A stretch of DNA of 64,000 nucleotides from Actinomycetota bacterium (GTDB lineage: Bacteria > Actinomycetota > Acidimicrobiia > Acidimicrobiales > Ilumatobacteraceae): the NCBI GenBank assembly GCA_030645495.1, contig JAUSLV010000018.1, forward strand, positions 434,001 to 498,000, written 5' to 3'. The position numbers and the translations under genes are program-made. Positions 17,505-26,092 of the stretch are shown in pieces; positions within the stretch are counted from its first letter, which is position 1; each line of letters begins with the position of its first letter. The notes beneath the pieces are model-generated. The model was not told the DNA's origin and made no database searches. It saw only the letters and a list, made by a program, of their open reading frames with translations.

Positions 17505-19778
17505 CTATTCGCGGGCCATTTCTGCCGCGGCGGTGGCGGCGATGTCGGCCTTGCTGGCTCGTGTGTGGATGTCGAAGCGGGCGCGGTGGATCGTGCCGGT
17601 GAACGCGAACGGCGCGGTGTAGTCCTCCACCGCCGGGGCCACGCCATCGCGGCCGATGTCGAGCCCGGTGGAGCCGAGCATGCGCACGATCCGCCCGATC
17701 GGCGTGGAGGCCAGGTCGGTGCCATCGACCGCGATGTACAACGAGTCCGGTTCGCCGCGCTCGAAGCGGGCCACGACGGTGTGCTCGCCGGGGGTGAGCG
17801 CCACCGGTGCGCTTGCCCGGTAGTGGTCGCCCAGCGCGTTGTAGTCGAAGTGCAGCACGTCGTCCTTGATGAAGAACGAATGGCCCACGCTGTGGTTGCC
17901 GCGGGCGTACAACACGCCCTCCACCAGCCGGTCGGCCGGCACGGTGGTGTCGATCGTGAGCGTCCAGTTGCGGCCACCCAAGGGCGGGCACACGTCGGAG
18001 GGGATGTGCGAGATCGGTGCCAGGTACTCGTACGACAGGCGGGCGTGCGGCGTGCCGGGGCGGGGTGCGCCGCCGAACAGCTCGATCGTGCGGTCGTCGA
18101 GCGGTAGCACGCCCATCTCGCCCGCTTGCGCCCACCACAGGTCGATCATCTCGCGCAGCTTGTCGGGTCGCTCAGCGGCCAGGTCGTGGCACTCACTGAA
18201 GTCGGCGTCGAGGTCGAACAACTCCCACTCGTCGTCGTAGGGGTTGCCGGGGATGTGGTAGGTGGTGGCCTTCCACGCCTTGCCCTCGGTGTCGAGCGCC
18301 CACAGGCCGCGGTGGCCCATCTGCTCGAAGTACTGCACGCGGCGTTGCGGGGGAGCGGCGGCGTCGTCGAATGTCGGCGCGATGGAGGTGCCGTGCATCG
18401 GGATCTGCTCGACGCCGTTGGCCTGCGTGGGCGCCGAAGTACCGGCGACGTGCAGCACCGTGGCGGCCACGTCGACCGCGTGGCAGAACTGGTGGCGCAC
18501 CTCGCCACGCGCGGTGAAACCCTGCGGCCAGTGCACCACCAGCGGGTCGCGAACGCCGCCGCCGTAGGTGTTCTGCTTGTACCAACGCAGCGGGCTGTTG
18601 CCGGCCTGTGCCCAGCCCCATGGGTAGTTGCTGTGCGAGTGGGCGGTGCCGATGTCGTCGAGGCGGTGCTCGACGATCTCGTCGACGTTCTCCCAGTTGC
18701 CGTTGAAGAAACTGAACTCGTTCATCACACCGAACGGGCCGCCCTCGCGGCTGGCGCCGTTGTCGGAGAGCACCATGATGAGCGTGTCGTCGAGCAGGTG
18801 CTGCTGTTCGAGGAACGCGGTCAACCGCCCGATCTGGTCGTCGGTGTGTTCGAGCATCGCCGCGAACGCCTCCTGCAAGCGGCAGGAGAACGCCTTCTGG
18901 TTGGGGGTCAGGTCGTTCCACGCGGGCACGCCAGGGTTGCGCGGTGCCTGGGTGGTGCCGGCGGGCACGACGCCCAGTTCCACCTGGCGCTGGTACCAAC
19001 GTTCGCGCAGCACGTCGTAGCCCTCGTCGAACTTGCCCTTCCAGCGGGCCAGGTAGTCCGCCGGGGCCTGGTGCGGCGCGTGCATCGCGCCGAACGCGAG
19101 GTACAGGAAGAACGGCCGGTCGGGGCGCACCGACACCAAATCGCGCACCCAGCCCAGCGACTGGTCGACGATGTCTTCGCTGAAGTGGTACGGCCGCCCA
19201 TCGGGCATCGTGGCCGGGGGTTCGAGGTGGTGGTTGTCGCGAGTGAGCTCTGGGCTGAACTGGTCGCTCTCGCCCTGCAGGAACCCGTAGTACTTGTCGA
19301 ACCCCTTCTGCAGCGGCCAGTTGTGGTGCGGCCCGGCTGCCGACGTTTCCTCCATCGGCGCCAAGTGCCACTTGCCGGCGGCGTAGGTGGCATACCCGTG
19401 CGGGCGCAGCAGTTCGGCGATGGTGGCGGCGCGCGGGGTGATGCCTCCGCGCATGTGCGGGTAGCCGCTGTTCCAGTTGGAGATGCCGCGCATGCCCACC
19501 GCGTGGTGGTTGCGCCCCGACATCAGGCACGCACGTGTGGGAGAGCACAGCGCAGTCGTGTGGAAGTTGTTGTAGCGCAGGCCACCGGCCGCCAAACGGT
19601 CGATGTTGGGCGTGGCCAGGGTGCTGCCGTAGCAGTTGAAGTGCGCGAACCCGGTGTCGTCGAGCACGATCATCACCACGTTCGTACCACCCAAGCCGGC
19701 CGGCGGATCGGGCCACCACGGCTGCGACTCGGTGTGCGTGCGGCCGATTCGGCCCTGGAACCCGGGTTCGCTCAACAT
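17505..19778 (-). CDS. Arylsulfatase (formylglycine-dependent type I sulfatase)
   Basis: A 757-residue sulfatase that hydrolyses sulfate esters. The nucleophile precursor is Cys78 in CSPTR (residues 78-82, followed by ACLMSGRN), the CxPxR signal read by formylglycine-generating enzyme. Metal ligands include Asp40-Asp41 in [18 protein letters not shown] and the later [15 protein letters not shown]. The catalytic domain extends to about residue 540. A C-terminal beta-rich domain of about 200 residues follows, as in large actinobacterial arylsulfatases. No signal peptide is evident. The start has GAGGGGG upstream. It is transcribed divergently from the eight-gene catabolic operon through overlapping promoters. 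Substrate unknown. Confidence 0.93.
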   Translation of the reverse strand: MLSEPGFQGRIGRTHTESQPWWPDPPAGLGGTNVVMIVLDDTGFAHFNCYGSTLATPNIDRLAAGGLRYNNFHTTALCSPTRACLMSGRNHHAVGMRGISNWNSGYPHMRGGITPRAATIAELLRPHGYATYAAGKWHLAPMEETSAAGPHHNWPLQKGFDKYYGFLQGESDQFSPELTRDNHHLEPPATMPDGRPYHFSEDIVDQSLGWVRDLVSVRPDRPFFLYLAFGAMHAPHQAPADYLARWKGKFDEGYDVLRERWYQRQVELGVVPAGTTQAPRNPGVPAWNDLTPNQKAFSCRLQEAFAAMLEHTDDQIGRLTAFLEQQHLLDDTLIMVLSDNGASREGGPFGVMNEFSFFNGNWENVDEIVEHRLDDIGTAHSHSNYPWGWAQAGNSPLRWYKQNTYGGGVRDPLVVHWPQGFTARGEVRHQFCHAVDVAATVLHVAGTSAPTQANGVEQIPMHGTSIAPTFDDAAAPPQRRVQYFEQMGHRGLWALDTEGKAWKATTYHIPGNPYDDEWELFDLDADFSECHDLAAERPDKLREMIDLWWAQAGEMGVLPLDDRTIELFGGAPRPGTPHARLSYEYLAPISHIPSDVCPPLGGRNWTLTIDTTVPADRLVEGVLYARGNHSVGHSFFIKDDVLHFDYNALGDHYRASAPVALTPGEHTVVARFERGEPDSLYIAVDGTDLASTPIGRIVRMLGSTGLDIGRDGVAPAVEDYTAPFAFTGTIHRARFDIHTRASKADIAATAAAEMARE

Positions 19779-19816
19779 GCCTGCCCCCTCATCCCCCTCG
19801 TGCCCTTGGTGCCAGG

Positions 19817-19855
19817 ACAGTATGTCTTGTCAGAGCGACTGTCAACTGTTACGGT
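19817..19855. promoter_or_regulatory. Interleaved divergent promoters of the sulfatase/dehalogenase island
   Basis: On the minus strand, TTGACA (19840-19845) and TACTGT (19817-19822) are 17 nt apart, driving the arylsulfatase. On the plus strand, TTGTCA (19827-19832) and TACGGT (19850-19855) are 17 nt apart and end 6 nt before the ATG at 19862. Both are near consensus and they physically overlap, so RNA polymerase can probably occupy only one at a time. An outer inverted repeat GACAG (19816-19820)/CTGTC (19839-19843) could bind the TetR regulator encoded in the operon. Confidence 0.7.
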
Positions 19856-19861
19856 GCCCTC

Positions 19862-20599
19862 ATGTCGCCAGCAACGCCCGTCACTGTCGAGTCGCCCGCC
19901 AGCGTCGACTTCCACTTCGACGTGATGTGCCCGTTCGCGTTCCAGACATCCAAGTGGATGCGCGCGGTGCGCGACGAGTTGGGCCTCACCGTCAACTGGC
20001 GGTTCTTCAGCCTCGAAGAGGTCAACCGGGTGGAGGGCAAGAAGCACCCGTGGGAGCGCGAGTGGAGCTACGGCTGGTCGATGATGCGCATCGGCGCCCT
20101 GCTGCGCCGTACCGACATGGCGTTGCTCGATGCGTGGTACGCCACCGCCGGCAGCGCGCTGCACGAGTACGGCCTGAAGCCGCACGATCCGGCCATCGCC
20201 CGGCAGCTGGTGGAGGGGATGGGGCTCGACCCGGCGCTGGTGGATGCCGCGATCGCCGACCCCACCACCCACGACGAGGTGCACACCGAGCACCAGCGCG
20301 TCATCGACAGTGGCGGCTTCGGTGTGCCCACGCTGATCTTCCCCGACGGCCAGGCGCTGTTCGGCCCGGTGCTGATCGATCCGCCCACCGGCGCCGCGGC
20401 AGTGCGCCTGTGGCGCGGCGTCACCGCCTGGCTCGAGTTCCCGCACCTCTACGAGCTGCAGCGCCCGAAGACGGCTGCCGACCAGCAGGCGATCGTGCAG
20501 TCGTTCCAGCCGTACCTCGACGGCCGCGACTGGGTGAGCATCAACCGTGGCGAGGTCATCTCGTTCGGCGGCGGTGCCCGGCTGCCGGAAGGCGCCTGA
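19862..20599 (+). CDS. DsbA-family protein, mycothiol-dependent nitroreductase (Rv2466c)-like
   Basis: A 245-residue thioredoxin-fold protein with an inserted helical domain. [20 protein letters not shown] corresponds to the active-site helix, [18 protein letters not shown] contains the cis-proline loop, and [15 protein letters not shown] closes the domain as in Rv2466c-type enzymes. Those reduce nitro compounds or act on thiol conjugates using mycothiol. Here the CPxC motif is CPFA, so only the first cysteine is kept. A mycothiol-transferase or isomerase role is as likely as disulfide reduction. Translation is probably leaderless. It is the first gene of a tightly packed operon. Confidence 0.75.
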   Translation: MSPATPVTVESPASVDFHFDVMCPFAFQTSKWMRAVRDELGLTVNWRFFSLEEVNRVEGKKHPWEREWSYGWSMMRIGALLRRTDMALLDAWYATAGSALHEYGLKPHDPAIARQLVEGMGLDPALVDAAIADPTTHDEVHTEHQRVIDSGGFGVPTLIFPDGQALFGPVLIDPPTGAAAVRLWRGVTAWLEFPHLYELQRPKTAADQQAIVQSFQPYLDGRDWVSINRGEVISFGGGARLPEGA

Positions 20600-20600
20600 C

Positions 20601-21725
20601 ATGGATCTCGAGGTGGATCGTCGCGACCTGCACCACGTGCGCGTGGTCGATGTCCCTGCAGCCGAGCTGCACACCGGCCAGGCACGGCTGAAGGTCGACT
20701 CGTTCGCGCTCACCTCCAACAACATCACGTATGCCGTGTTCGGCGACATGCTGCGCTACTGGGACGTGTTCCCGGCGGCCGACGATGACGGCGGCACCGA
20801 ATGGGGTCGTGTGCCCGTGTGGGGGTTCGCCGACGTGGTCGAGTCGACGGTGGGTGCATTGTCGGTGGGGACGCGTGTGTACGGCTACCTGCCGATGTCC
20901 ACCGATGTCGTGATCACGCCCGGTCGCTTCGACGAGCGCGGCTTCTCCGATGTCGCGGATCATCGTGCCGACCTCGCCGCGGCCTACAACCGTTATGCCT
21001 TCACCGCGGTCGACCCGGTGTACTCGGCCGAGCACGAGGCGCACCACGCGGTGCTGTGGCCGCTGTTCTTCACCGCGTTCGTGATCGACGACTTCCTCGA
21101 CGACACGCTCATCGGCACCGGCCGCCTGGGTGGCGACGACGGGTCCGGCACGGTGCTGATCTCCAGCGCCTCCAGCAAGACGGCGATCGGCGCGGCCTTC
21201 CTGCTGTCGCAACGCACTGGGCTGCATGTCGTGGGCCTCACCTCGCCGGGCAACGCGGCGTTCGTCGCCGAGTTGGGTTGCTACCACGAGGTCGTGACCT
21301 ACGACGCGCTGCACCTGCTGCCCGATGGCGTTGCCGCGTTCGTCGACATCGCCGGCGACCAGGTGGTGACGCGAGCCGTGCATCAGCACTATGGCGACCG
21401 TCTGCTGCACAGCATGATCGTCGGCGGCACCCACTGGGACGTGCAGGCGCAGTCCACCGCGCTGCCTCCTGGGCCGCTGCCGGGGCCGGTGCCCGAGTTC
21501 TTCTTCGCGCCCACTCAGCTGGCCAAGCGCGCCAAGGAGTGGGGCCGCGCCGGGCTGGAGGTGCGCACGGTGCACGCCTGGGAGGCGTATCGCACATGGG
21601 TCGCCGGCTGGCTGCGGTTCCGCGCTTCGAGCGGCCCGGCCGAGGTGGAACACACCTACCGAGAGCTGCTGGCAGGTCGCGTGGATGCCACGATCGGCCA
21701 CGTGTGCACGATGGGGCCGTCATGA
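20601..21725 (+). CDS. DUF2855 family protein
   Basis: A 374-residue cytoplasmic protein of the DUF2855 family, which resembles a medium-chain reductase without the zinc-binding motif. Typical segments are VDSFALTSNNITYAVFGDML, WGFADVVES, LWPLFFTAFVIDDFLDD and a nucleotide-binding-like VLISSASSKTAIGAAFLL. The family is mostly uncharacterised; members occur in lipid and xenobiotic clusters. It starts 1 bp after the upstream stop, and its own stop overlaps the next start (ATGA). That fixes it within the operon. Confidence 0.85.
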   Translation: MDLEVDRRDLHHVRVVDVPAAELHTGQARLKVDSFALTSNNITYAVFGDMLRYWDVFPAADDDGGTEWGRVPVWGFADVVESTVGALSVGTRVYGYLPMSTDVVITPGRFDERGFSDVADHRADLAAAYNRYAFTAVDPVYSAEHEAHHAVLWPLFFTAFVIDDFLDDTLIGTGRLGGDDGSGTVLISSASSKTAIGAAFLLSQRTGLHVVGLTSPGNAAFVAELGCYHEVVTYDALHLLPDGVAAFVDIAGDQVVTRAVHQHYGDRLLHSMIVGGTHWDVQAQSTALPPGPLPGPVPEFFFAPTQLAKRAKEWGRAGLEVRTVHAWEAYRTWVAGWLRFRASSGPAEVEHTYRELLAGRVDATIGHVCTMGPS

Positions 21726-22351
21726 GCGCCGCCACGGCTCGGCCGGCCGACGCGGGTGAAGCCCTCGACGCAGCCGACGGGCGCCACGCCCGCCGTGATC
21801 GCAACCGTCTGGCCGTCGTCGATGCGATGCTGGGCCTCTACCACGAGGGCAATCTCGACCCCTCCTCCGACGAGATCGCAGCTCGCGCAGGACTGTCGCC
21901 GCGCTCGTTGTTCCGCTACTTCGACGACCTGCACGACCTGGTGCGGGTGGCCGTCTCGCGCCAGTACGAGCGGGTGCGGGCGTTGGCCGATCTCGATCTG
22001 TCCACCACCGCCCCGCTCGGCGAGCGCGTGGAACGCCTGGTGCAGCAGCGACTGCGCCTGATCGGCGCCACTGCCTCGGTGGGCAAGGTGTCGCGGCTGC
22101 GCGAACCGTTCCAGCCGCTGATCGCCGAGCAGCTCACGCAGGGCCGCACCCTGCTGCGGGCGCAGCTGCAGCGACTGTTCGCTCCCGAGCTGGCCGCGAT
22201 GCCCGCGCAGCGTGCCGCCACCGCGCTCGCGGCGATCGACGTGCTCACCTCGTTCGAGGCCGTGCAGTTGCTGCGTGACGACCAAGGGCTTCCGGCCCAG
22301 CGCATCGCCGCGACACTCTCCGACTCCGTCACTCGGCTCCTGGAGGCCTGA
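21722..22351 (+). CDS. TetR/AcrR-family transcriptional regulator
   Basis: A 209-residue repressor-type protein. The N-terminal TetR helix-turn-helix is NRLAVVDAMLGLYHEG...SSDEIAARAGLSPRSLFRYF (residues about 27-70), followed by an all-helical ligand domain. The ATG overlaps the DUF2855 stop by 4 bp, so it is translated from the operon mRNA. It is a reasonable candidate regulator of the interleaved promoters at 19817-19855 (autoregulation), based only on position. Confidence 0.9.
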   Translation: MSAATARPADAGEALDAADGRHARRDRNRLAVVDAMLGLYHEGNLDPSSDEIAARAGLSPRSLFRYFDDLHDLVRVAVSRQYERVRALADLDLSTTAPLGERVERLVQQRLRLIGATASVGKVSRLREPFQPLIAEQLTQGRTLLRAQLQRLFAPELAAMPAQRAATALAAIDVLTSFEAVQLLRDDQGLPAQRIAATLSDSVTRLLEA

Positions 22352-22354
22352 CTC

Positions 22355-23176
22355 ATGCGCATCACCCTGCTCGGCACCGGTTCCCCGATCCCCGATCCCC
22401 GGCGCGCCGGGGCATCCACACTCGTCGCCGCCGACGGCCTCACCGTGTTGGTGGACTGCGGCCGTGGTGTGCTGATGCGGCTGGCAGCTGCGGGGGTGGT
22501 GCCGCCGATGCTGCACGCCGTGTTGCTCACTCACCTGCACAGCGACCACATCACCGACCTCGGCGACGTGATCACCACCCACTGGATCATGAGCCCTGCC
22601 CCGAGCACGCTCACGATCTATGGCCCGCCCGGCACCACCGAGGTGGTGGCCGGCACGCTGGCCTCGCTGGCGCCCGACGTGCGCTATCGCATGGACCACC
22701 ATCACGACCTCACGGCCGGCCCGTCGGTCGCCACGGTGGAGGTGGCTCCCGGCGACGTGTTCCAGATCGAGCAGGCCACGGTGCGAGTGGGTTCCACCGA
22801 CCACCGGCCCGTGGAACCGACGGTTGCGTTCCGTATCGAGATCGACGGCAAGTCGGCCGTGTTGGGCGGCGACGGCGTGCCCTGCGCGGGCCTCGACGAA
22901 CTGTGCCGCGGCGCCGATGCCTACGTGCAGACGGTGATGCGCGCCGACATCGTCAAGCTGGTGCCCAACGCTCGCTTCCAGGACATCCTCGACTACCACT
23001 CCACCGTCGAGCAGGCGGCCCAGACCGCGGCCCGCGGTGGTGTGGGCGCGCTGATGATGACGCACTACATCCCGGGCATGCAGCCCGGCCAGGAGGACGA
23101 GTGGCGTGCGCTCGCCGCCGCCCATTTCGCCGGACCGATCGTGCTCGGCGACGACCTCACGTTCCACGAATTCTGA
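22355..23176 (+). CDS. MBL-fold metallohydrolase (RNase Z/arylsulfatase-like subgroup)
   Basis: A 273-residue metallo-beta-lactamase-fold enzyme. The metal motif is H60-L-H62-S-D64-H65 (LLTHLHSDHITDLGDV). The N-terminus MRITLLGTGSPIPDPRRAGA is the start typical of the RNase Z/ElaC-like group, and the end contains ALMMTHYIPG and GPIVLGDDLTFHEF. Cysteine, glyoxalase, cyclase and phosphodiesterase functions all occur in this fold; the operon suggests a small-molecule hydrolase. It begins 3 bp after the TetR stop. Confidence 0.87.
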   Translation: MRITLLGTGSPIPDPRRAGASTLVAADGLTVLVDCGRGVLMRLAAAGVVPPMLHAVLLTHLHSDHITDLGDVITTHWIMSPAPSTLTIYGPPGTTEVVAGTLASLAPDVRYRMDHHHDLTAGPSVATVEVAPGDVFQIEQATVRVGSTDHRPVEPTVAFRIEIDGKSAVLGGDGVPCAGLDELCRGADAYVQTVMRADIVKLVPNARFQDILDYHSTVEQAAQTAARGGVGALMMTHYIPGMQPGQEDEWRALAAAHFAGPIVLGDDLTFHEF

Positions 23177-23217
23177 ACCCGCCACACACCGGCCAGCCAC
23201 ACACAGGAGCCCAACCA

Positions 23218-24153
23218 ATGCAGATCTTGCGTACCCCCGACGATCGCTTCGCCGACCTGCCCGGCTATGCATTCGCCCCGCACTACGCCGACATCACCGC
23301 GATCCCCGGTGATCCGGCCAGCGGGACGCTGCGCGTGCACTACCTCGACGAAGGGCCGGCCGACGCCGCGCCGATCCTGCTGCTGCACGGCGAGCCGTCG
23401 TGGAGCTACCTCTACCGGCACATGATCCCGATCCTCACGGCCGCCGGCCACCGCGTGGTCGTGCCCGACCTGGTGGGCTTCGGGCGCAGCGACAAGCCCA
23501 CGGCGCAGGACGACTACACGTACGCACGTCATGTTGCCTGGATGAGCGAGCTGGTCTTCGACCTGCTGGATCTGCGCGACGCGACGTTCTTCGGACAGGA
23601 CTGGGGCGGCCTGGTGGGCCTGCGCCTTGTGGCTGCGCAGCCGGATCGCTTCGCTCGCGTGGTGGTGGGCAACACCGGCCTGCCCGACGGCAACGGCAAG
23701 GCCAGCGAGGCCTTCCTCGCCTGGCAGAAGTTCTCGCGCGAGGCCGACGTCTTCCCGATCGGCGGCATCATCAACGGTGGCAGTGCCACCGACCTGAGCC
23801 CGGAAGTGATCGCGGCCTACGACGCACCGTTCCCCGACGACAGCTTCAAGGCCGGCGCGCGCATCTTCCCGTCGCTGGTGCCGAACCTGCCCGATCAGGC
23901 CGAGGTGCCCGAGAATCGGGCCGCCTGGGCCGTGCTCGAGCAGTTCACCCGTCCGTGGCTGTGCGCGTTCAGCGACAAGGACCCGATCACCAAGGGCGGC
24001 GAGAGTCCGTTCATGCGGCGCATACCCGGCGCGCAAGGGCAGCCGCACACCACGATCGTGGGTGGCGGGCACTTCCTCCAGGAGGACAAGGGCCCAGAGC
24101 TGGCCGAGGTGATCCTCACGTTCGTCGACCAGACCCGCCAGGCCGGGGCCTGA
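23218..24153 (+). CDS. Haloalkane dehalogenase (HLD-I-like alpha/beta hydrolase)
   Basis: A 311-residue alpha/beta hydrolase closely resembling DhlA-type haloalkane dehalogenases, which replace a halogen by hydroxyl using a nucleophilic aspartate. The features are HGEPSWSYLYRHMIP (Glu59), VVPDLVGFGRSDKP, nucleophile Asp128 followed by halide-binding Trp129 (FFGQDWGGLVGL), a second candidate halide Trp169 in the cap, acid Asp255 in FSDKDPITKGG and base His285 in VGGGHFLQED. The complete triad supports activity, although epoxide-hydrolase-like relatives exist. ATG 23218 is preceded by CAGGAG. It sits between an MBL hydrolase and an SRPBCC protein in the operon. Confidence 0.85.
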   Translation: MQILRTPDDRFADLPGYAFAPHYADITAIPGDPASGTLRVHYLDEGPADAAPILLLHGEPSWSYLYRHMIPILTAAGHRVVVPDLVGFGRSDKPTAQDDYTYARHVAWMSELVFDLLDLRDATFFGQDWGGLVGLRLVAAQPDRFARVVVGNTGLPDGNGKASEAFLAWQKFSREADVFPIGGIINGGSATDLSPEVIAAYDAPFPDDSFKAGARIFPSLVPNLPDQAEVPENRAAWAVLEQFTRPWLCAFSDKDPITKGGESPFMRRIPGAQGQPHTTIVGGGHFLQEDKGPELAEVILTFVDQTRQAGA

Positions 24154-24548
24154 TGTACGGCACCATCCGCCACGAGATCCGTATCCACCGATCGGCCGCC
24201 GACGTCTGGGCGTTGGCCGGCGACGCCGCTCGGCTGTGCGAGTGGTTCCCGGGCATCGTCTCGTCGGAAACGAACGGCAACCAACGCACGATCGTCACCG
24301 GTTCGGGTATCCCGATGCCCGAGGAGATCCTGGTGTGCGACAACACCCAGCGCCGGTTCCAGTACCGGCTGACGCTGCCGGTGTTCACGCACCACCGCGG
24401 CACGATCGACGTGATCGACCTGCACGACGACACGTGCCTCGTCGTGTACTCCACCGAAGCCGATCCGCGCACGATGGCGCTGGTCATCGGCGGCGGCACC
24501 GCCGGCGCGCTGCAGGAACTGAAGCGCCAGATGGAAGGAGCCCGCTGA
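24153..24548 (+). CDS. SRPBCC (START-like) family protein
   Basis: A 131-residue helix-grip protein (HEIRIHRSAADVWALAGDAA, then RLCEWFPGI and the closing long helix GGTAGALQELKRQME). These proteins form a deep hydrophobic cavity that holds lipids, polyketides or aromatic compounds. The ATG overlaps the dehalogenase stop (TGATG), and its stop overlaps the sulfatase start in the same way. Translational coupling on both sides suggests it handles the same hydrophobic substrate as its neighbours. Confidence 0.85.
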   Translation: MYGTIRHEIRIHRSAADVWALAGDAARLCEWFPGIVSSETNGNQRTIVTGSGIPMPEEILVCDNTQRRFQYRLTLPVFTHHRGTIDVIDLHDDTCLVVYSTEADPRTMALVIGGGTAGALQELKRQMEGAR

Positions 24549-26092
24549 TGGGCCGCAAGATCCTGTTCATCACCACCGACCAGCAGCGCTACGACACGCT
24601 GGGCTGCAACGGCGGCACGATCGCCCGCACGCCCGTGGTCGACGGCCTGGCGGCCCACGGCGTGCGCTACGAACGCGCCCACCCGCAGAGCGTGGTGTGC
24701 ATGCCCAGCCGCAGCACGATGATCACCGGGCAGCACGTCAGCACGCACGGCGTGTGGATGAACGGCGTGCCGCTGCCCGAGACCGCCCCGTCGGTGGCCG
24801 AAGTGCTGCAGACCGCCGGCTACCGCACGGCGATCATCGGCAAACCGCACTTCGAGCCGTTCCTCGATCCGTTCGCCCGCTTCCCCGAGAACGGCTTCGC
24901 GGCGAAGGGCACGTTCGGGCCGCACCGTGGGTTCGAACACTTCGAGTCGGCCACGCACGGCGCGGCCGGCCCGCTGCACTACGCCCGCTGGCTGCTCGCC
25001 ACCCATCCCGAGGCCGTGGGCATGTACTACCCGGTGCTCGACGGTTCGCTGGAAGTGAACGCGATGGGTGGCGGCGACACGGGTGCGCCGCAGGCATGGG
25101 TGAACAACATCCCCAAGGAGTGGTACCACACCGACTGGGTGGCGGATCGCACGATCTCGTGGCTCGACTCGCTCGCCGACGACGACGACTGGTTCTGCTG
25201 GATGAGCTTCCCCGACCCGCACCACCCGTGGGACCCGCCGGCCAGCGAGGTGGGTCGCATCGACTGGCGCGACCTGCCGCTGCCCGCCGGCTACATCGCC
25301 GACCAGGCCGAGCGCGAGCGGGTGCTCGATGCCAAGCCGCGCCACTATCGCGCCTGGTACGACGGCCGCCTCGTCAGCAACTACGAGGCACCGCTGGCCT
25401 GGGTGCCGGCCACGCTCACCGCCGATCAGGTGCGCGAGGTCAACGCGCTCAACGCGGTGGAATGCGAGTTGATCGACGAAGCCATCGGGCGGGTGCTGGC
25501 CGCGATGCGTGCAAAGGGCTGGGACGACGACGTGGACATCGTGTTCACCACCGACCACGGCGAGTTGCAGGGCGACTTCGGGCTGCTGTTCAAGGGTCCG
25601 TACCACGTCGACGGGCTGATGCGCCTGCCCCTCATCTGGCGTCCGGCACCTTCATCCCGCCCTGCCGACGCCGCAGGGACCATTGTCACTCGTCCGGTGG
25701 GGCATCTGGATCTGGCCCCGACGTTCTGTAGCATCGCGGGCGTGCCGGTACCGCAGTGGATGGAGGGGAAGCCACTTCCCGTCGACGACCTCGATGCCGA
25801 CACCCGCGCCTTCGAGCGTGTGCTCACGGAATGGGACAGCGAATTGTTCGGGGTGGGTGTGCACCTGCGCACCATCACCCGTGACGGGTTCGTCTGCACC
25901 ACGTACCTTCCTGGCACTGCGCACGACGGCACGGAGGGCGAGCTCTACGATCTGAACGACGACCCGCTGCAGCGCGTCAACCGCTGGGACGACCCGGCGA
26001 TGGCGGCCTTGCGCAGCGACCTGGTCGCCGATCTCTGGGACCATCAACCCCCGCAGCAGTTGCCCCTGCGCGGGGTGGAAGCCCCGGTGTGA
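24548..26092 (+). CDS. Sulfatase family hydrolase (formylglycine type, CMPSR)
   Basis: A 514-residue type I sulfatase/phosphonate monoester hydrolase. The N-terminal metal site is LFITTDQQRYDTLGC, and the formylglycine signal is Cys51-M-P-S-R55 (SVVCMPSRSTMITGQ). Later come KPHFEPFLDPFARF, the metal motif IVFTTDHGELQGDFGLLFKG and the C-terminal GELYDLNDDPLQ. The sequence resembles choline-sulfatase and phosphonate-hydrolase branches more than the large arylsulfatase at 17505-19778, so the two probably act on different esters. No signal peptide is present. The start overlaps the SRPBCC stop. Confidence 0.9.
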   Translation: MGRKILFITTDQQRYDTLGCNGGTIARTPVVDGLAAHGVRYERAHPQSVVCMPSRSTMITGQHVSTHGVWMNGVPLPETAPSVAEVLQTAGYRTAIIGKPHFEPFLDPFARFPENGFAAKGTFGPHRGFEHFESATHGAAGPLHYARWLLATHPEAVGMYYPVLDGSLEVNAMGGGDTGAPQAWVNNIPKEWYHTDWVADRTISWLDSLADDDDWFCWMSFPDPHHPWDPPASEVGRIDWRDLPLPAGYIADQAERERVLDAKPRHYRAWYDGRLVSNYEAPLAWVPATLTADQVREVNALNAVECELIDEAIGRVLAAMRAKGWDDDVDIVFTTDHGELQGDFGLLFKGPYHVDGLMRLPLIWRPAPSSRPADAAGTIVTRPVGHLDLAPTFCSIAGVPVPQWMEGKPLPVDDLDADTRAFERVLTEWDSELFGVGVHLRTITRDGFVCTTYLPGTAHDGTEGELYDLNDDPLQRVNRWDDPAMAALRSDLVADLWDHQPPQQLPLRGVEAPV

